Notes under the pieces: model-generated | Told to the model about the DNA's origin: nothing | The model's database searches: none | The model's input: the letters and a program-made list of their open reading frames with translations, nothing else | Part shown: one piece after another, positions 11,966-20,609 of the stretch | How the letters are laid out: each line of letters opens with the position of its first letter | Position numbering within the stretch: the stretch's first letter is position 1 | Position numbers and translations under genes: made by a program | Assembly (NCBI RefSeq): GCF_905171775.1 | Contig: NC_053490.1 | Coordinates: 157,640,469 to 157,704,468 of the forward strand | Direction of reading: 5' to 3' | Length of the DNA stretch: 64,000 nt | Source of the DNA: Rana temporaria | Lineage: Eukaryota > Chordata > Amphibia > Anura > Ranidae

Positions 11966-12070
11966 GTCTTTCAGGACAGGTACTGTAGAGAGACACAGGC
12001 TCCTCCCCTCACAGGAAACACCGCCTTCCAATTAAGAATTTAAGCCTCATCCTCCCTCAGCTCCTCAGTT
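11966..12070. repeat. DIRS terminal inverted repeat (3' side)
   Basis: About 104 bases, from GTCTTTCAGGACAGGTACTG to CTCCTCAGTT, are the reverse complement of 17291-17394 with no difference that I can see. Confidence 0.9.
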
Positions 12071-12207
12071 TTTTCCAGAGTACCTCCGGCCAGCTGGGGA
12101 GACACAAGAACACGTCATAAAAGTATAAAATTACATCTTACCTGACGGCCTCGTCTGATGAGTTTCCATAATATCCCCTACAACAAAAGAGGGTGGGTAC
12201 CAGTGCT

Positions 12208-12294
12208 GTCCTGAAAGACTCCAGGAAAAGGGATGTTACCGGTAAGTAACCCCGTTTTTCCCTGTTCGTCTTTCAGGACAGGTACTGTAGAGAG
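12208..12294. repeat. DIRS internal complementary region
   Basis: Bases 12208-12259 are the complement of the element's left outer end (about 11927-11978), and 12255-12294 are the complement of its right outer end (about 17368-17407). The two halves overlap at the T5 tract 12255-12259. This is the joined-ends template expected of a DIRS element. Confidence 0.9.
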
Positions 12295-12313
12295 GATAAG
12301 CGAGCACCTTACC

Positions 12314-13363
12314 CTAGGGTGGGACAACTGCTTGCAGTACTTTGCGTCCAAAAGCCTGGTCTTTGGTTGAAAGTAGGTCCAGTCTGTAATGTTTTACAAA
12401 CGTTGAGAAACTAGACCATGTTGCAGCCTTGCAGATCTGCTCCGGGGAAGCACCAGCACACTCTGCTTGGGAAGTTGCTACTGCCCTGGTGGAATGAGCC
12501 TTGATACCCTGTGGAGGCTCTACTCCCCTAGAAGAATAGGCTAGAACGATGGCTGCCCTTAACCACCTGGCTATCGTGCGTCTAGAAGCCCTAGACCCTT
12601 TCTTGGACCCAGAAAACAAAACAAATAGTGAATCAGCTTTCCTGAACTGACTTGTGTAATCCAAGTATTGTAGGACACACCTCCTAACATCTAGGTTGTG
12701 AAACTTGTGTTCCTGTTCCCTCACAGGATTTGAACAAAAAGAAGGCAATGTTATTTCTTGACTTCTGTGAAACTTAGAAGCTACCTTTGGTAGAAAAGCC
12801 GGATCTGTCTTAAAAATGATGCGATCCGGAAAAACTTGAAAAAAGGGGACCCTAATAGATAGGGCCTCGAGTTCGCTCACTCTCCTGGCAGTAGTGATCG
12901 CTACTAAAAACACTGTTTTGAGAGTGATCACTTTTAAACTACATTTGTCTAAAGGCTCAAATGGTTCTACTGTAAAGGCTTGAAGAACCAATGAGAGATC
13001 CCAAACTGGGAAGTTGGAGGTTTTAACAGGTCTCCGTCTACTCAAAGCCTTAAAAAATCTAGAGACCCAAGGGTCAAATGCTAGTTGTTTTTCAAAAAAT
13101 ACACTTAGCGCTGACACCTGACCCTTCAGCGTGCTAGTTGCCAACCCTTTATCAGCTCCAGCTTGAAGAAATTCTAAAACAGCCACAGAGCTGTTGACAC
13201 TGAATGAGCTTTCTGCACACCAGATGTTAAACCGTTTCCACACTTTTTGGTAAATGGCTTGCGTCTCCTTCTTTCTACAGCTTAGGAGTGTTTCAACCAA
13301 GCGTTCTGAAAACCCTTTGCCCCTCAGCAGCTCTTCCTCAGAAGCCAGGCTGCCAGGTTCCAT
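12314..13363 (-). CDS. DIRS tyrosine recombinase
   Basis: This frame encodes a tyrosine recombinase, the DIRS integrase that inserts a circular DNA copy. Numbered on the full 953-codon open frame that begins at 15175, the catalytic set is R765 in TARRVSEL, H894xxR897 in HSTR, W920 in TWSSFSTF and the nucleophile Y930 in KHYRLD, all present and in order. I chose M605 of that frame (13363) as the likely start: it gives a 349-residue protein of sensible size that overlaps the end of the reverse transcriptase frame by 40 bases. The upstream 604 codons are open but look like an out-of-frame shadow of the reverse transcriptase. Translation from 13363, frameshift or coupled reinitiation are all possible. 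A relic of the same domain occurs at about 20730-20935. Confidence 0.88.
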   Translation of the reverse strand: MEPGSLASEEELLRGKGFSERLVETLLSCRKKETQAIYQKVWKRFNIWCAESSFSVNSSVAVLEFLQAGADKGLATSTLKGQVSALSVFFEKQLAFDPWVSRFFKALSRRRPVKTSNFPVWDLSLVLQAFTVEPFEPLDKCSLKVITLKTVFLVAITTARRVSELEALSIRVPFFQVFPDRIIFKTDPAFLPKVASKFHRSQEITLPSFCSNPVREQEHKFHNLDVRRCVLQYLDYTSQFRKADSLFVLFSGSKKGSRASRRTIARWLRAAIVLAYSSRGVEPPQGIKAHSTRAVATSQAECAGASPEQICKAATWSSFSTFVKHYRLDLLSTKDQAFGRKVLQAVVPP

Positions 13364-15366
13364 CTCTCTACCTGCGGGCAGCAGATTGGACCCTGCAAAA
13401 GGAGATCCTCCCGAATTGGTAGAATCCAAGGAGATTCTATCGATAGATTTTTTAGGATAGAGAACCATGGTCTCCTGGGCCAATGAGGTGCGATGAGAAT
13501 GAGTGTTGTGTTCTCCCCCTGCAGTTTCCTCAGGACTGCTGGTATTAGAACCGGAGGGGGGAAAGCATAACACCTGGAGAACTTCCAGGTTTGGGCCAGA
13601 GCGTCCACCGCCAGAGCTCCATCCCATCTGTTTAGGGAAAAAAAGAGCCGAGTTTTGGCATTTTCTCTTGAGGCGAATAAATCCACCTCCGGAAGACCCC
13701 ATCTTTGAGTGATCGCTCTGAAAACTTCCTGATTCAGAACCCAATCGCCCTCCCTCAGTTTCTTCCTGCTGAGGAAGTCTGCGACCTGATTTAATTCTCC
13801 CTTCAGATGTATGGCTGAGAGGGACAAGACATTGGCCTCCGCCCATATGAGAATAGATTTTGTCAGATCCCATAAGGACTTGCTCCTGGTGCCCCCCTGC
13901 TTGTTGACATAAGCTACTGCCGAGGAGTTGTCTGTCCTGATTCGAACATGCTGTCCCTGCAGCTCCTTCTGAAAGGCTTTGAGGGCTAACTCTATCGCTT
14001 TTAGTTCTCTCCAATTCGAAGATTTTTGCGAGTCCTCTTTTGCCCAGCGACCCTGTGTCAGAAGGGAGTCCAGGTGTGCTCCCCAACCGGAGCCACTGGC
14101 ATCTGTTGTCACTGTTCTGGAAATCGGGGAGATCCAATCCAGGCCCTGTAAAAGGTTCGCCCCCTTCCTCCACCACCAAAGGGACCTCTTGATGTGAACC
14201 GGTATGGATATCAGGGAATCCAAGGATTCCGGTTTGTGGTCCCAAATGTTCAGTATGAACAGTTGTAGAGGTCGGAAATGCAGACCCGCCCACTGCACTG
14301 CAGGAAGACAAGATGTTAATAACCCCAGAGCTGACATGACTTTCCTTATCGGAAGCTGGCAACTGCTCTGAAGAAGTGATATTACGTTGTCCACCTTCTG
14401 AACTTTTTCTATTGGGAGAAAAGTCATCTGTCTGGTTGAGTCCAGTACATATCCCAGAAAAGTGACTCTTTGGGAGGGTGTCAGGCTGGATTTTTCCAGA
14501 TTGAGTAACCAACCTAGGTTCTCCAGAATCCCCTTTGCAACCTGGAGGTCCTGGGACAACCGTGTCGGAGAGTCTGCAAAGAATAGCAGATCGTCCAGGT
14601 AAGCTATCACCAGGATGCCCTTGAGACGTAGAAAGGCTAGTACCTCCACCATCACTTTGGTGAATATGCGGGGGGAAGAGGAGAGCCCGAAGGGGAGTGC
14701 TTTGAATTGCAGGTGAAACATCCCCTCTCTGGACCTCACGGCCAGTCTGAGAAATCTCTGATGGCATTCCGCTATTGGGATGTGTAGGTAGGCATCCTTT
14801 AAATCTATGGATGCCATGAAGCAGTTCGGAAGGAGGAGTGTCCTCACGGAATAGATGGAATCCATCCGAAACCGTTTGTACGTGACCGAGGTGTTTAGAG
14901 GTTTTAAATTCAGTATAAGCCTGAATTTCCCTGAAGGCTTGCGGACCACAAATATGTGGGAGTAGAAGCCCTTTCCTATCTCCTCTGATGGAACCCGAAC
15001 TACCACCTCCTGATCCTCCAACTCCTGAAGAGAGGAGATCAGAGCCACAGATTTCTCTTTGCATTGGGGCAAATTGGTGACTAAGAGTCTGGATGGGGGG
15101 GGACTTGAGAACTCTAGTCTGTACCCTCTCCTTATGATCCCCAGCACAAATTGGTTGCTGGTGATCGTCTCCCATTGTGGGAGAAAGGCCCCCAACCTTC
15201 CTCCCACCTTGACTCCGTCATTGAGGTTTTTGGGGCTGTTCAGGAGCACGAAAAAGTGCCCCGGCACGGCCTTTCCCTTTTGGTCCCCAAAACTTTTTCT
15301 TTCCCTCAGGTTTGGGGACTTCCACCTTCTTTTGGGTCCAGAATTTTTTCTTTGTCTGTCCCCCAA
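13324..15366 (-). CDS. DIRS reverse transcriptase / RNase H polyprotein
   Basis: A 680-residue product would copy element RNA into DNA and degrade the RNA strand. The N-terminal GGRLGAFLPQW block (56-66) is typical of DIRS elements. Reverse transcriptase motifs follow: ASIDLKDAYLHIPI (185-198, catalytic aspartates), ALPFGLSSSPRIF (223-235) and YLDDLL (256-261). RNase H residues are D422 in TTDASGSGWG, E454 in NWRELKAIE, D479 in RTDN and D530 in NQVADFLSR. A C-terminal segment (560-680) with VDLFASREN, YAFPPP and PRRPW is shared by DIRS elements. It overlaps the end of the gag frame by 149 bases and the start of the recombinase frame. No stop or frameshift is present. The M at 15366 is the first in frame; a shorter start is possible. 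Confidence 0.93.
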   Translation of the reverse strand: MGDRQRKNSGPKRRWKSPNLRERKSFGDQKGKAVPGHFFVLLNSPKNLNDGVKVGGRLGAFLPQWETITSNQFVLGIIRRGYRLEFSSPPPSRLLVTNLPQCKEKSVALISSLQELEDQEVVVRVPSEEIGKGFYSHIFVVRKPSGKFRLILNLKPLNTSVTYKRFRMDSIYSVRTLLLPNCFMASIDLKDAYLHIPIAECHQRFLRLAVRSREGMFHLQFKALPFGLSSSPRIFTKVMVEVLAFLRLKGILVIAYLDDLLFFADSPTRLSQDLQVAKGILENLGWLLNLEKSSLTPSQRVTFLGYVLDSTRQMTFLPIEKVQKVDNVISLLQSSCQLPIRKVMSALGLLTSCLPAVQWAGLHFRPLQLFILNIWDHKPESLDSLISIPVHIKRSLWWWRKGANLLQGLDWISPISRTVTTDASGSGWGAHLDSLLTQGRWAKEDSQKSSNWRELKAIELALKAFQKELQGQHVRIRTDNSSAVAYVNKQGGTRSKSLWDLTKSILIWAEANVLSLSAIHLKGELNQVADFLSRKKLREGDWVLNQEVFRAITQRWGLPEVDLFASRENAKTRLFFSLNRWDGALAVDALAQTWKFSRCYAFPPPVLIPAVLRKLQGENTTLILIAPHWPRRPWFSILKNLSIESPWILPIREDLLLQGPICCPQVERWNLAAWLLRKSC

Positions 15367-16810
15367 ATTTTTTCTTTAAGGGGAAAGCCTTCTTCTTGTC
15401 GGCTGTACGATCTAAGACAGCCTCCAAGCCTGGCCCAAATAATAAGTCTCCTGTAAGGGGGATCCCGCACAATTTAACCTTTGAGGCGCTATCCCCCTGC
15501 CATGTCTTGAGCCAGAGAGCTCTTCTTGCAGAATTAGATAGAGCTGCAGATCTGGCAGACATGCGGATTGACTCTGCTGAGGCGTCCGCTACATACCGTA
15601 CGCCACTCAGTAAAGTTGGAAAAGAGGAAAGTATAGTCTCTTTTGGCGTTCCGGCCTCAATATGTGCCTTAATTTGTAAGAGCCAATGCTCTAAATTACG
15701 GGCCACCACTGTTGCTGCCATAGCTGGCTTAAGGTTCCCCTGGGAAGCATCCCAGGACTTTTTTAATAGCGAATCCATCCGCCTGTCCATGGGGTCTGAA
15801 AGGACCCCCATGTCCTCAAACGCCAAGTCCGTATGTCGGGATACCTGCGAAAAGGCGGCATCTAGTTTGGGGGATTTGTTCCACACTGAGGCCTCCTCTT
15901 CAGAAAAAGGAAACCTCCTCTTCAAAGAGTTTGAGAAGAAAGGTTTCCTCTCTGGGTCCTGCCATTCTTTTTTGATGGCATTGACCAGTACTTCATGGAC
16001 TGGAAAAACCCTTTTCTTTTGTTCTCCCAAACCACTGTACATCTGGTCATGGAGTGACAGTGTCTTTTTCTCCTCAACTATCCCTAAAGTAGCGTGGATA
16101 GTTTCCAATAACTCTTCCACCTCTTCAAGGGAAAGCTTGTAGCGAGAGACCTTTGAGGACCCTGCCTCTGTCTTCTCACTATCTGACTCCTCTTGGGAGC
16201 TAGAAGCGGCACTGTCTTGCTCCTCCTCAGCATCCTCTCTGATATCCGCAGGTTTCTCTCTACTCCCAGAGGGAAGAACCTCAGGATTCGGTGGAATTAC
16301 CTGTTGCGCTACAGAAGGGCTGCTTTGGGGCAATTGAAAATTAGCAAAAATATCTTTAAACGATTGAAAGGTGCCAGAAAGCTCTTTCATAGAAGCTGCT
16401 AATTCAGATGCCTGCTCTGCCTCCCTTTCTTTAACCAGCCCCTCAATACATCTCCTGCAAAGTGCTTTGTTCCAACTCTCACTAAGTGAAGATCTGCAGG
16501 AAGGGCATTTCTTCCTGCTGTGGGCTGATTTTTCTGTGGATTTCTGAAAAACACAGAAGAAAGTGGAGGCTAGATTAAAAGAGAGACCAGCGCATAACAC
16601 AGGTAACCACCAGGAGTGTTCTAGGACCAACCACCACCAGGGTTCCAGACACACTACACTAACAAACTCCCCGACCACCAGGAAAACAAAAAAATCACCA
16701 GTGAAGCTGTACAACATGATAAGGGAACACCACCCCAGGGTTCTCCTTACCTTAGAGTGGCTGGTGCTGTCGTCATCCGGAGGTGCACGGGAAGCCTCTG
16801 CTTCCGACAT
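15218..16810 (-). CDS. DIRS gag-like protein, with a probable in-frame intron
   Basis: First ORF of the DIRS element, probably a nucleic-acid-binding structural protein. The unspliced frame is 530 codons. Exon-like codons 1-20 are followed by AAG|GTAAGG (donor at 16750) and a TTTTTCAG acceptor (16544). Removing 16544-16750 (207 bases, phase 0) gives 461 residues and deletes a hydrophobic, tryptophan-rich stretch unlike the rest. After splicing, CPSC and CRRC (about residues 33-52) form a CxxC-x12-CxxC zinc-binding pattern. An acidic serine/glutamate-rich region follows, and the C-terminus is very basic (KKKF, KGKGRAG repeats), fitting RNA binding. Function is inferred from position and composition. 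The end overlaps the reverse transcriptase frame. Confidence 0.8.
   Translation of the reverse strand: MSEAEASRAPPDDDSTSHSKVRRTLGWCSLIMLYSFTGDFFVFLVVGEFVSVVCLEPWWWLVLEHSWWLPVLCAGLSFNLASTFFCVFQKSTEKSAHSRKKCPSCRSSLSESWNKALCRRCIEGLVKEREAEQASELAASMKELSGTFQSFKDIFANFQLPQSSPSVAQQVIPPNPEVLPSGSREKPADIREDAEEEQDSAASSSQEESDSEKTEAGSSKVSRYKLSLEEVEELLETIHATLGIVEEKKTLSLHDQMYSGLGEQKKRVFPVHEVLVNAIKKEWQDPERKPFFSNSLKRRFPFSEEEASVWNKSPKLDAAFSQVSRHTDLAFEDMGVLSDPMDRRMDSLLKKSWDASQGNLKPAMAATVVARNLEHWLLQIKAHIEAGTPKETILSSFPTLLSGVRYVADASAESIRMSARSAALSNSARRALWLKTWQGDSASKVKLCGIPLTGDLLFGPGLEAVLDRTADKKKAFPLKKKFGGQTKKKFWTQKKVEVPKPEGKKKFWGPKGKGRAGALFRAPEQPQKPQ
16544..16750 (-). other. Predicted 207-bp phase-0 intron in the DIRS gag-like gene
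   Basis: Minus-strand donor AAG|GTAAGG and acceptor CTGTGTTTTTCAG|AAA are near-consensus. The length is divisible by three and contains no stop in frame, so both spliced and unspliced messages are translatable. The retained form would add 69 mostly hydrophobic residues. No RNA evidence is available. Confidence 0.65.
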
Positions 16811-17290
16811 CTCGCTGAGGAATGTGGTCGCGACTGCCTGCCAAAACGCCGACCCTACGGCTGAGAAGAGAGAGGCCGCACCAGCCCAGCGTCAGGCCTT
16901 TTCACACTGCAGCGTCCGGGACCAGTGACGCGTATCCGGCGGAAGTGCCCGCCCCCCCCGGAACTGACGTCACTCGTCATCCGGTCCGGCCCAGCTCCTG
17001 GCCGACTGTGAAATCTCACAGGGAGCGTGCACCCCGCCTGCAGCGCCACCCCTGTGCGTTGAGTGAATAGGCCTCCGCGGCTGAATCCACCCCAGGAATG
17101 TCCGCGGGACGCTACACGGCGATGTCCTGGGTAAGTGACTTCCCCAGTCAACCAGGACGCCATGCGTTTAAAAAATAGCCCTGAGCCCAGGGAGAACAGG
17201 TCCCCCCTCTCAGGAAAACTGGCCTCAGCTTCCCCAGCTGTCTGGCCCTTGGCCCCCAGCGGTGTCTCCCCTCCGGAGGAAACACCATAA

Positions 17291-17394
17291 ACTGAGGAGC
17301 TGAGGGAGGATGAGGCTTAAATTCTTAATTGGAAGGCGGTGTTTCCTGTGAGGGGAGGAGCCTGTGTCTCTCTACAGTACCTGTCCTGAAAGAC
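17291..17394. repeat. DIRS terminal inverted repeat (5' side)
   Basis: Reverse complement of 11966-12070. Together with the outer bases to 17407 it forms the 5' end of the element on the minus strand. Confidence 0.9.
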
Positions 17395-17430
17395 GAACAG
17401 GGAAAAATCGTTTTTAGGGTGAACCTCCAC

Positions 17431-18202
17431 TTAAAGCCGTTGTTGACCCACCTCCCTTGTCCCCTCCACACTATTTTTCTATATGGCTTTTTTGCTTTAT
17501 TTGGCAGGTATCCCGTCCAGCTTTGGCGACTTGGCCGGTACTTTAATTCATTATTTATATTATCCTCATAGGGAGTGTGGATTCAAGGATGCTTTTATTT
17601 TTTTATAGCAGCTTCAGCTACCCACAGTTAAAATGGATGCAGCCAAACTCAGTGAAGGGAGATTTCAGCAGCATATTTGGCAAGTACAGAATCACAGTAT
17701 ATATAAAATAATATGCAAAGTGGTTGGAGGGAAGCTTCAAAATGGCAAAGATGTTTTTATTACAAATTATGCGAGCAGACTGCAGTTCCTATTTAAAGTG
17801 AGTGTACAGCCTTGCATATACCCAGTAAAGTGTCTAACCTCAGGGGATACACAAAGATGAAACAAATCCTCCCTACGTATGCTGTTTATCTGCTGCTATC
17901 TCTCCTAAGTCTGGCTGCATCCATTTTAACTGTGGGTAGCTAAAGCTGCTGCCTGTTTACTTCCTGGATTTACATAGACACACAAGAGGCACACCTCCAG
18001 CTCTACAGGTCTCATTGGCCCTCTTATGACTCACCCCCTCCCTTCCTGGCAAATTCTCACGAGAGTGAGAGAGAGCTGTGCATAATGTCATAAGCCTAGG
18101 CTAATGACCAGACAAAAAACAGGAAGTGGGCTGTAAAAGGTATTTACTGGCAGAAAAAAAAATATTTTACGATCCAAAGTGAAAACATCAAGGGCAGAAG
18201 AC
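17431..18202. repeat. Foldback repeat adjoining the DIRS-bearing MITE
   Basis: Two arms at about 17606-17675 and 17887-17951 are inverted copies (CAGCTACCCACAGTTAAAAT against ATTTTAACTGTGGGTAGCT). The start TTAAAGCCGTTGTTGACC shares the TTAA at 17431-17434 with the preceding element. The right border is not clear. No gene. Confidence 0.65.
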
Positions 18203-18691
18203 TTAAAGCGGATGTAAACCCGATTTTTTTATTTAATTTGTCACAATGTACAGTATAAGATTTCCTATCATCTGTGCCCAGTCTTGCCACACATAGTTAA
18301 TCCAGCTCTGAGCAATCCTTCTTTTTGTTCAGTGAAATAAAACGGACTTACATAGAAAAACCTTAGTCCGTTCTGCCCCCTTGCTGTGAATGACAGGTTA
18401 TTTACATATCTCATGCACTAGCCTGAAGACCGGCATTATTTTTTTTAATTCCCACCCCCACTCCTTTTCTGAAGTCACGTGATTACTGTTTTGGATTTTG
18501 ACTGGATGTTAGTGATCATAGCAGAATTTAGTGAAAGGAATACATAGGAAAAAATGCATGTTGACAAGGGGAGTGTAGAGGAGGGTGACATTTGACAGTT
18601 AAGGATACATGCAGGAGGCATCTATATCCTTATAGATCAGCACTATGGCAGTAGTGTAGAAAGGATGAGAGTGGGATTACATCCACTTTAA
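18203..18691. mobile_element. TTAA-flanked MITE of the 10709 family
   Basis: Starts TTAAAGCGGATGTAAACCC and ends GGGATTACATCCACTTTAA, with TTAA on both sides. The left half matches the arm of the long inverted repeat at 10709-11229 (TCATCTGTGCCCAGTCTTGC), but the right half does not mirror it. Confidence 0.8.
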
Positions 18692-19384
18692 TAGATGGAA
18701 AGATGAAAAAATTACTGAAGGTCCACTTTAACTAAGCAAACAAACCAGTGTATTGCGCATGAGATAAGTAGGGGTTGTTCCAATTGATTAGCATGGAATA
18801 ACTGCAGAAAAACTTTACTCCAATAAATGATCTAATCTGTAGTTATTTTGGCTGCCTATAATATGTGAATATACTGTATCAAGGGGATGAGCCAATATAC
18901 AGTATAATTCTTGTTCTAACTAAAAACCAAGTTTCAACTCAAAACAATCACCAAAAGAAACTAGCAAAGGGGAGAATGCTAGATAAGATAGTATATAAAT
19001 TGGTGACTGTGAGCTTGATCCTAGCTTCACTATTTAGTCAGCTATCCAGAACATAACCTGTGCATATTAGCAATCTTGACACATGCATGTTCCAGGTCGA
19101 TGGCTCACCAAGCTGTCACTGGAAGATAAAATAAAAAGCTCCAGCACATGTATCTCCAAACCTGACAGGTTCTTTTTAAGACCACACCTATAGCAATAAA
19201 ATACTTTTTTGCCACAGCTACTTTGGGACAAAAAGTTGCTAAAAAAAAGAGGCAGTTTGCTAATGGCATTTTTGACGCATCATTATTACAACGTTGGGGG
19301 AAAAAAATCTTATTTTATTACATTTCAAATATGAACCACATTGTGGAGACAAATAAAAAAAAGAAAATCTGTTGAAAATGAGAG
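18692..19384. other. Unassigned DNA
   Basis: AT-rich sequence downstream of the DIAPH3 exon on the minus strand. I see no further exon, RNA gene or bordered repeat. Confidence 0.4.
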
Positions 19385-19739
19385 TTAAGCCCTGTACACA
19401 CGATCGGATATCTGATGAAGTCTAATCCAATGGATTTTTCCATCAGATATCCGATGAAGCTGACTTTCATCAGTCTTGCCTACACACCATTGGTTAAAAA
19501 TCGGATCGTGTCCAACACAGTGACGTAAAACACTACGACGTGCTGAGAAAAATGAAGTTCAATGCTTCCGAGCATGCGTCGACTTGATTCTGAGCATGCA
19601 TGGATTTTTGACCGATGGATTTCCCCACAGACGATAATTTTTTTTCTATTGGTTTTTTTAACATAAGAAAAATTCAAAACAGGTTCTATTTTTTGTCACC
19701 GTTTTCATCAGACAAACCGATCGTGTGTACAGGGCTTTA
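19385..19739. mobile_element. TTA-flanked MITE (PIF/Harbinger-like), AGCCCTGTACACACGATCGG ends
   Basis: Terminal repeats AGCCCTGTACACACGATCGG and CCGATCGTGTGTACAGGGCT are perfect inverses of 20 bases, flanked by TTA (19385-19387, 19737-19739). It lies in the next DIAPH3 intron, about 130 bases from the exon at 19871. Confidence 0.88.
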
Positions 19740-19870
19740 GAAAGTTATGCAAGCATTTTCACCAATATCAGCAATGTAACAGAGGTTTCCAGTCAATGAC
19801 ATCTATGGAATTTTATTTTTCAATGTACTAAGTAAGCATATTATAAATCAAGCAGGAAAAAGCACATTAC

Positions 19871-19945
19871 CTCTTCCCATCCACCATCCTTTCTAAAATA
19901 TCAAGCAGCAATCCAAGGCCGTCATGACCAAAATGTTCAACCCAG
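19871..19945 (-). CDS. DIAPH3: DIAPH3 (diaphanous-related formin) internal exon, armadillo/DID region
   Basis: A 75-base exon with acceptor TTTTTTTGCAG|C and donor AG|GTAATG on the minus strand. The frame, entered with one base that completes a serine codon split with the upstream exon, reads WVEHFGHDGLGLLLDILERM followed by VDGK. This is the beginning of the diaphanous inhibitory domain, an armadillo-repeat region. In Diaphanous formins that domain binds the C-terminal autoregulatory segment and, with the Rho-binding part, keeps the actin nucleator off. Family knowledge: the tract SNPVSWV...FGHEGLGLLLD is conserved in DIAPH1-3, and the ILE spacing fits DIAPH3 best. It is the next exon after 61001-61131. 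The exon that follows it downstream is not in this window. Confidence 0.88.
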
Positions 19946-20156
19946 CTGCAAAAAAAGAAAGTAAACATGTTAATATGATAGTATTCATAACTCATACTAC
20001 ATATTAATATAATGTATTTGTAATGATATGAGAAAACAAAATTAGTACTTATGGTATATCATCAGTTTGTCATACTATACCATGATTAATTACAGAGACA
20101 TTACAAATACAGGGGGGAAAAAAAACTTACCGTAAAATACTTTTTTGGAGTGCATG

Positions 20157-20390
20157 GAAGGCTCGGTTCACACTGCTACAACAGCAAAACAGTACCACTG
20201 GCTGTGACTTTGCCCTGCGACTTCCTTCTGACTTGGGTGCTATTTAGCTGAAATTGCACCCAAGTTGGACCAAAGTAGTGTGGGAACCTTTTCTAAAGTC
20301 GAAGTGACTTTGTGTAGCATCAGTTAAGACGGCTCTCATAGGGTTTCACAAGTCAGATCCCATGTCGCAGCAGGGTGAACCAAGCCTAAC
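20157..20390. repeat. Partial MITE with GGTTCACACTGCTACA end
   Basis: GGCTCGGTTCACACTGCTAC at the left and CAGGGTGAACCAAGCC at the right form an imperfect inverted pair. The element resembles the TTA-flanked families, but its target duplication is not clear. Confidence 0.5.
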
Positions 20391-20609
20391 AGACACAGGA
20401 TGAAGTTGTTTAGATACAGTATATTGTGTTATGCTGCAGTTATAAGGATATTGGACACTAGTAAACAGAGCTGTAAGGACATAGCATAACTCTTCTCATT
20501 CCTTTTATGCCCCAGTTTTGAAGCATTCAATAGTAGAAGTGAAGGGATGGAAAAGTAAAAAATCTGTTATCCTAATTGTACATTAAGGTACAAAGGATGA
20601 AGTCATTTA

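Larger units (their letters stand above)
11926..17407 (-). mobile_element. Structurally complete DIRS-type retrotransposon, 5.5 kb
   Basis: On the minus strand the order is outer end, terminal inverted repeat (17291-17394), leader, gag-like ORF, reverse transcriptase/RNase H ORF, tyrosine recombinase ORF, internal complementary region (12208-12294), inverted repeat (11966-12070). The internal region is the complement of the left outer end (11927-11978) joined to the complement of the right outer end (17368-17407). That is the defining DIRS layout, used in replication through a circle. No target duplication is visible, as expected for tyrosine-recombinase integration. All three frames are open and the inverted repeats look identical by eye, which suggests a recent insertion. 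It is in the same orientation as the host DIAPH3 gene. Whether it is active cannot be judged from sequence alone. Confidence 0.93.
11335..17434. mobile_element. TTAA-flanked foldback MITE carrying the DIRS insertion
   Basis: The left part (11335-11925) begins TTAAAGCGGGGGTTCACC; the right end (17408-17434) reads TTTTTAGGGTGAACC...CACTTAA, its inverted match. Within the left part two arms (about 11460-11585 and 11672-11855) form a foldback, sharing GGTGACCTGTC/GACAGGTCACC and ATCATCCAA/TTGGATGAT. The DIRS element at 11926-17407 sits inside it. Confidence 0.75.

Noticed and set aside
15312..16142. 276-codon plus-strand frame
   Set aside because: Antisense shadow of the DIRS gag-like gene.
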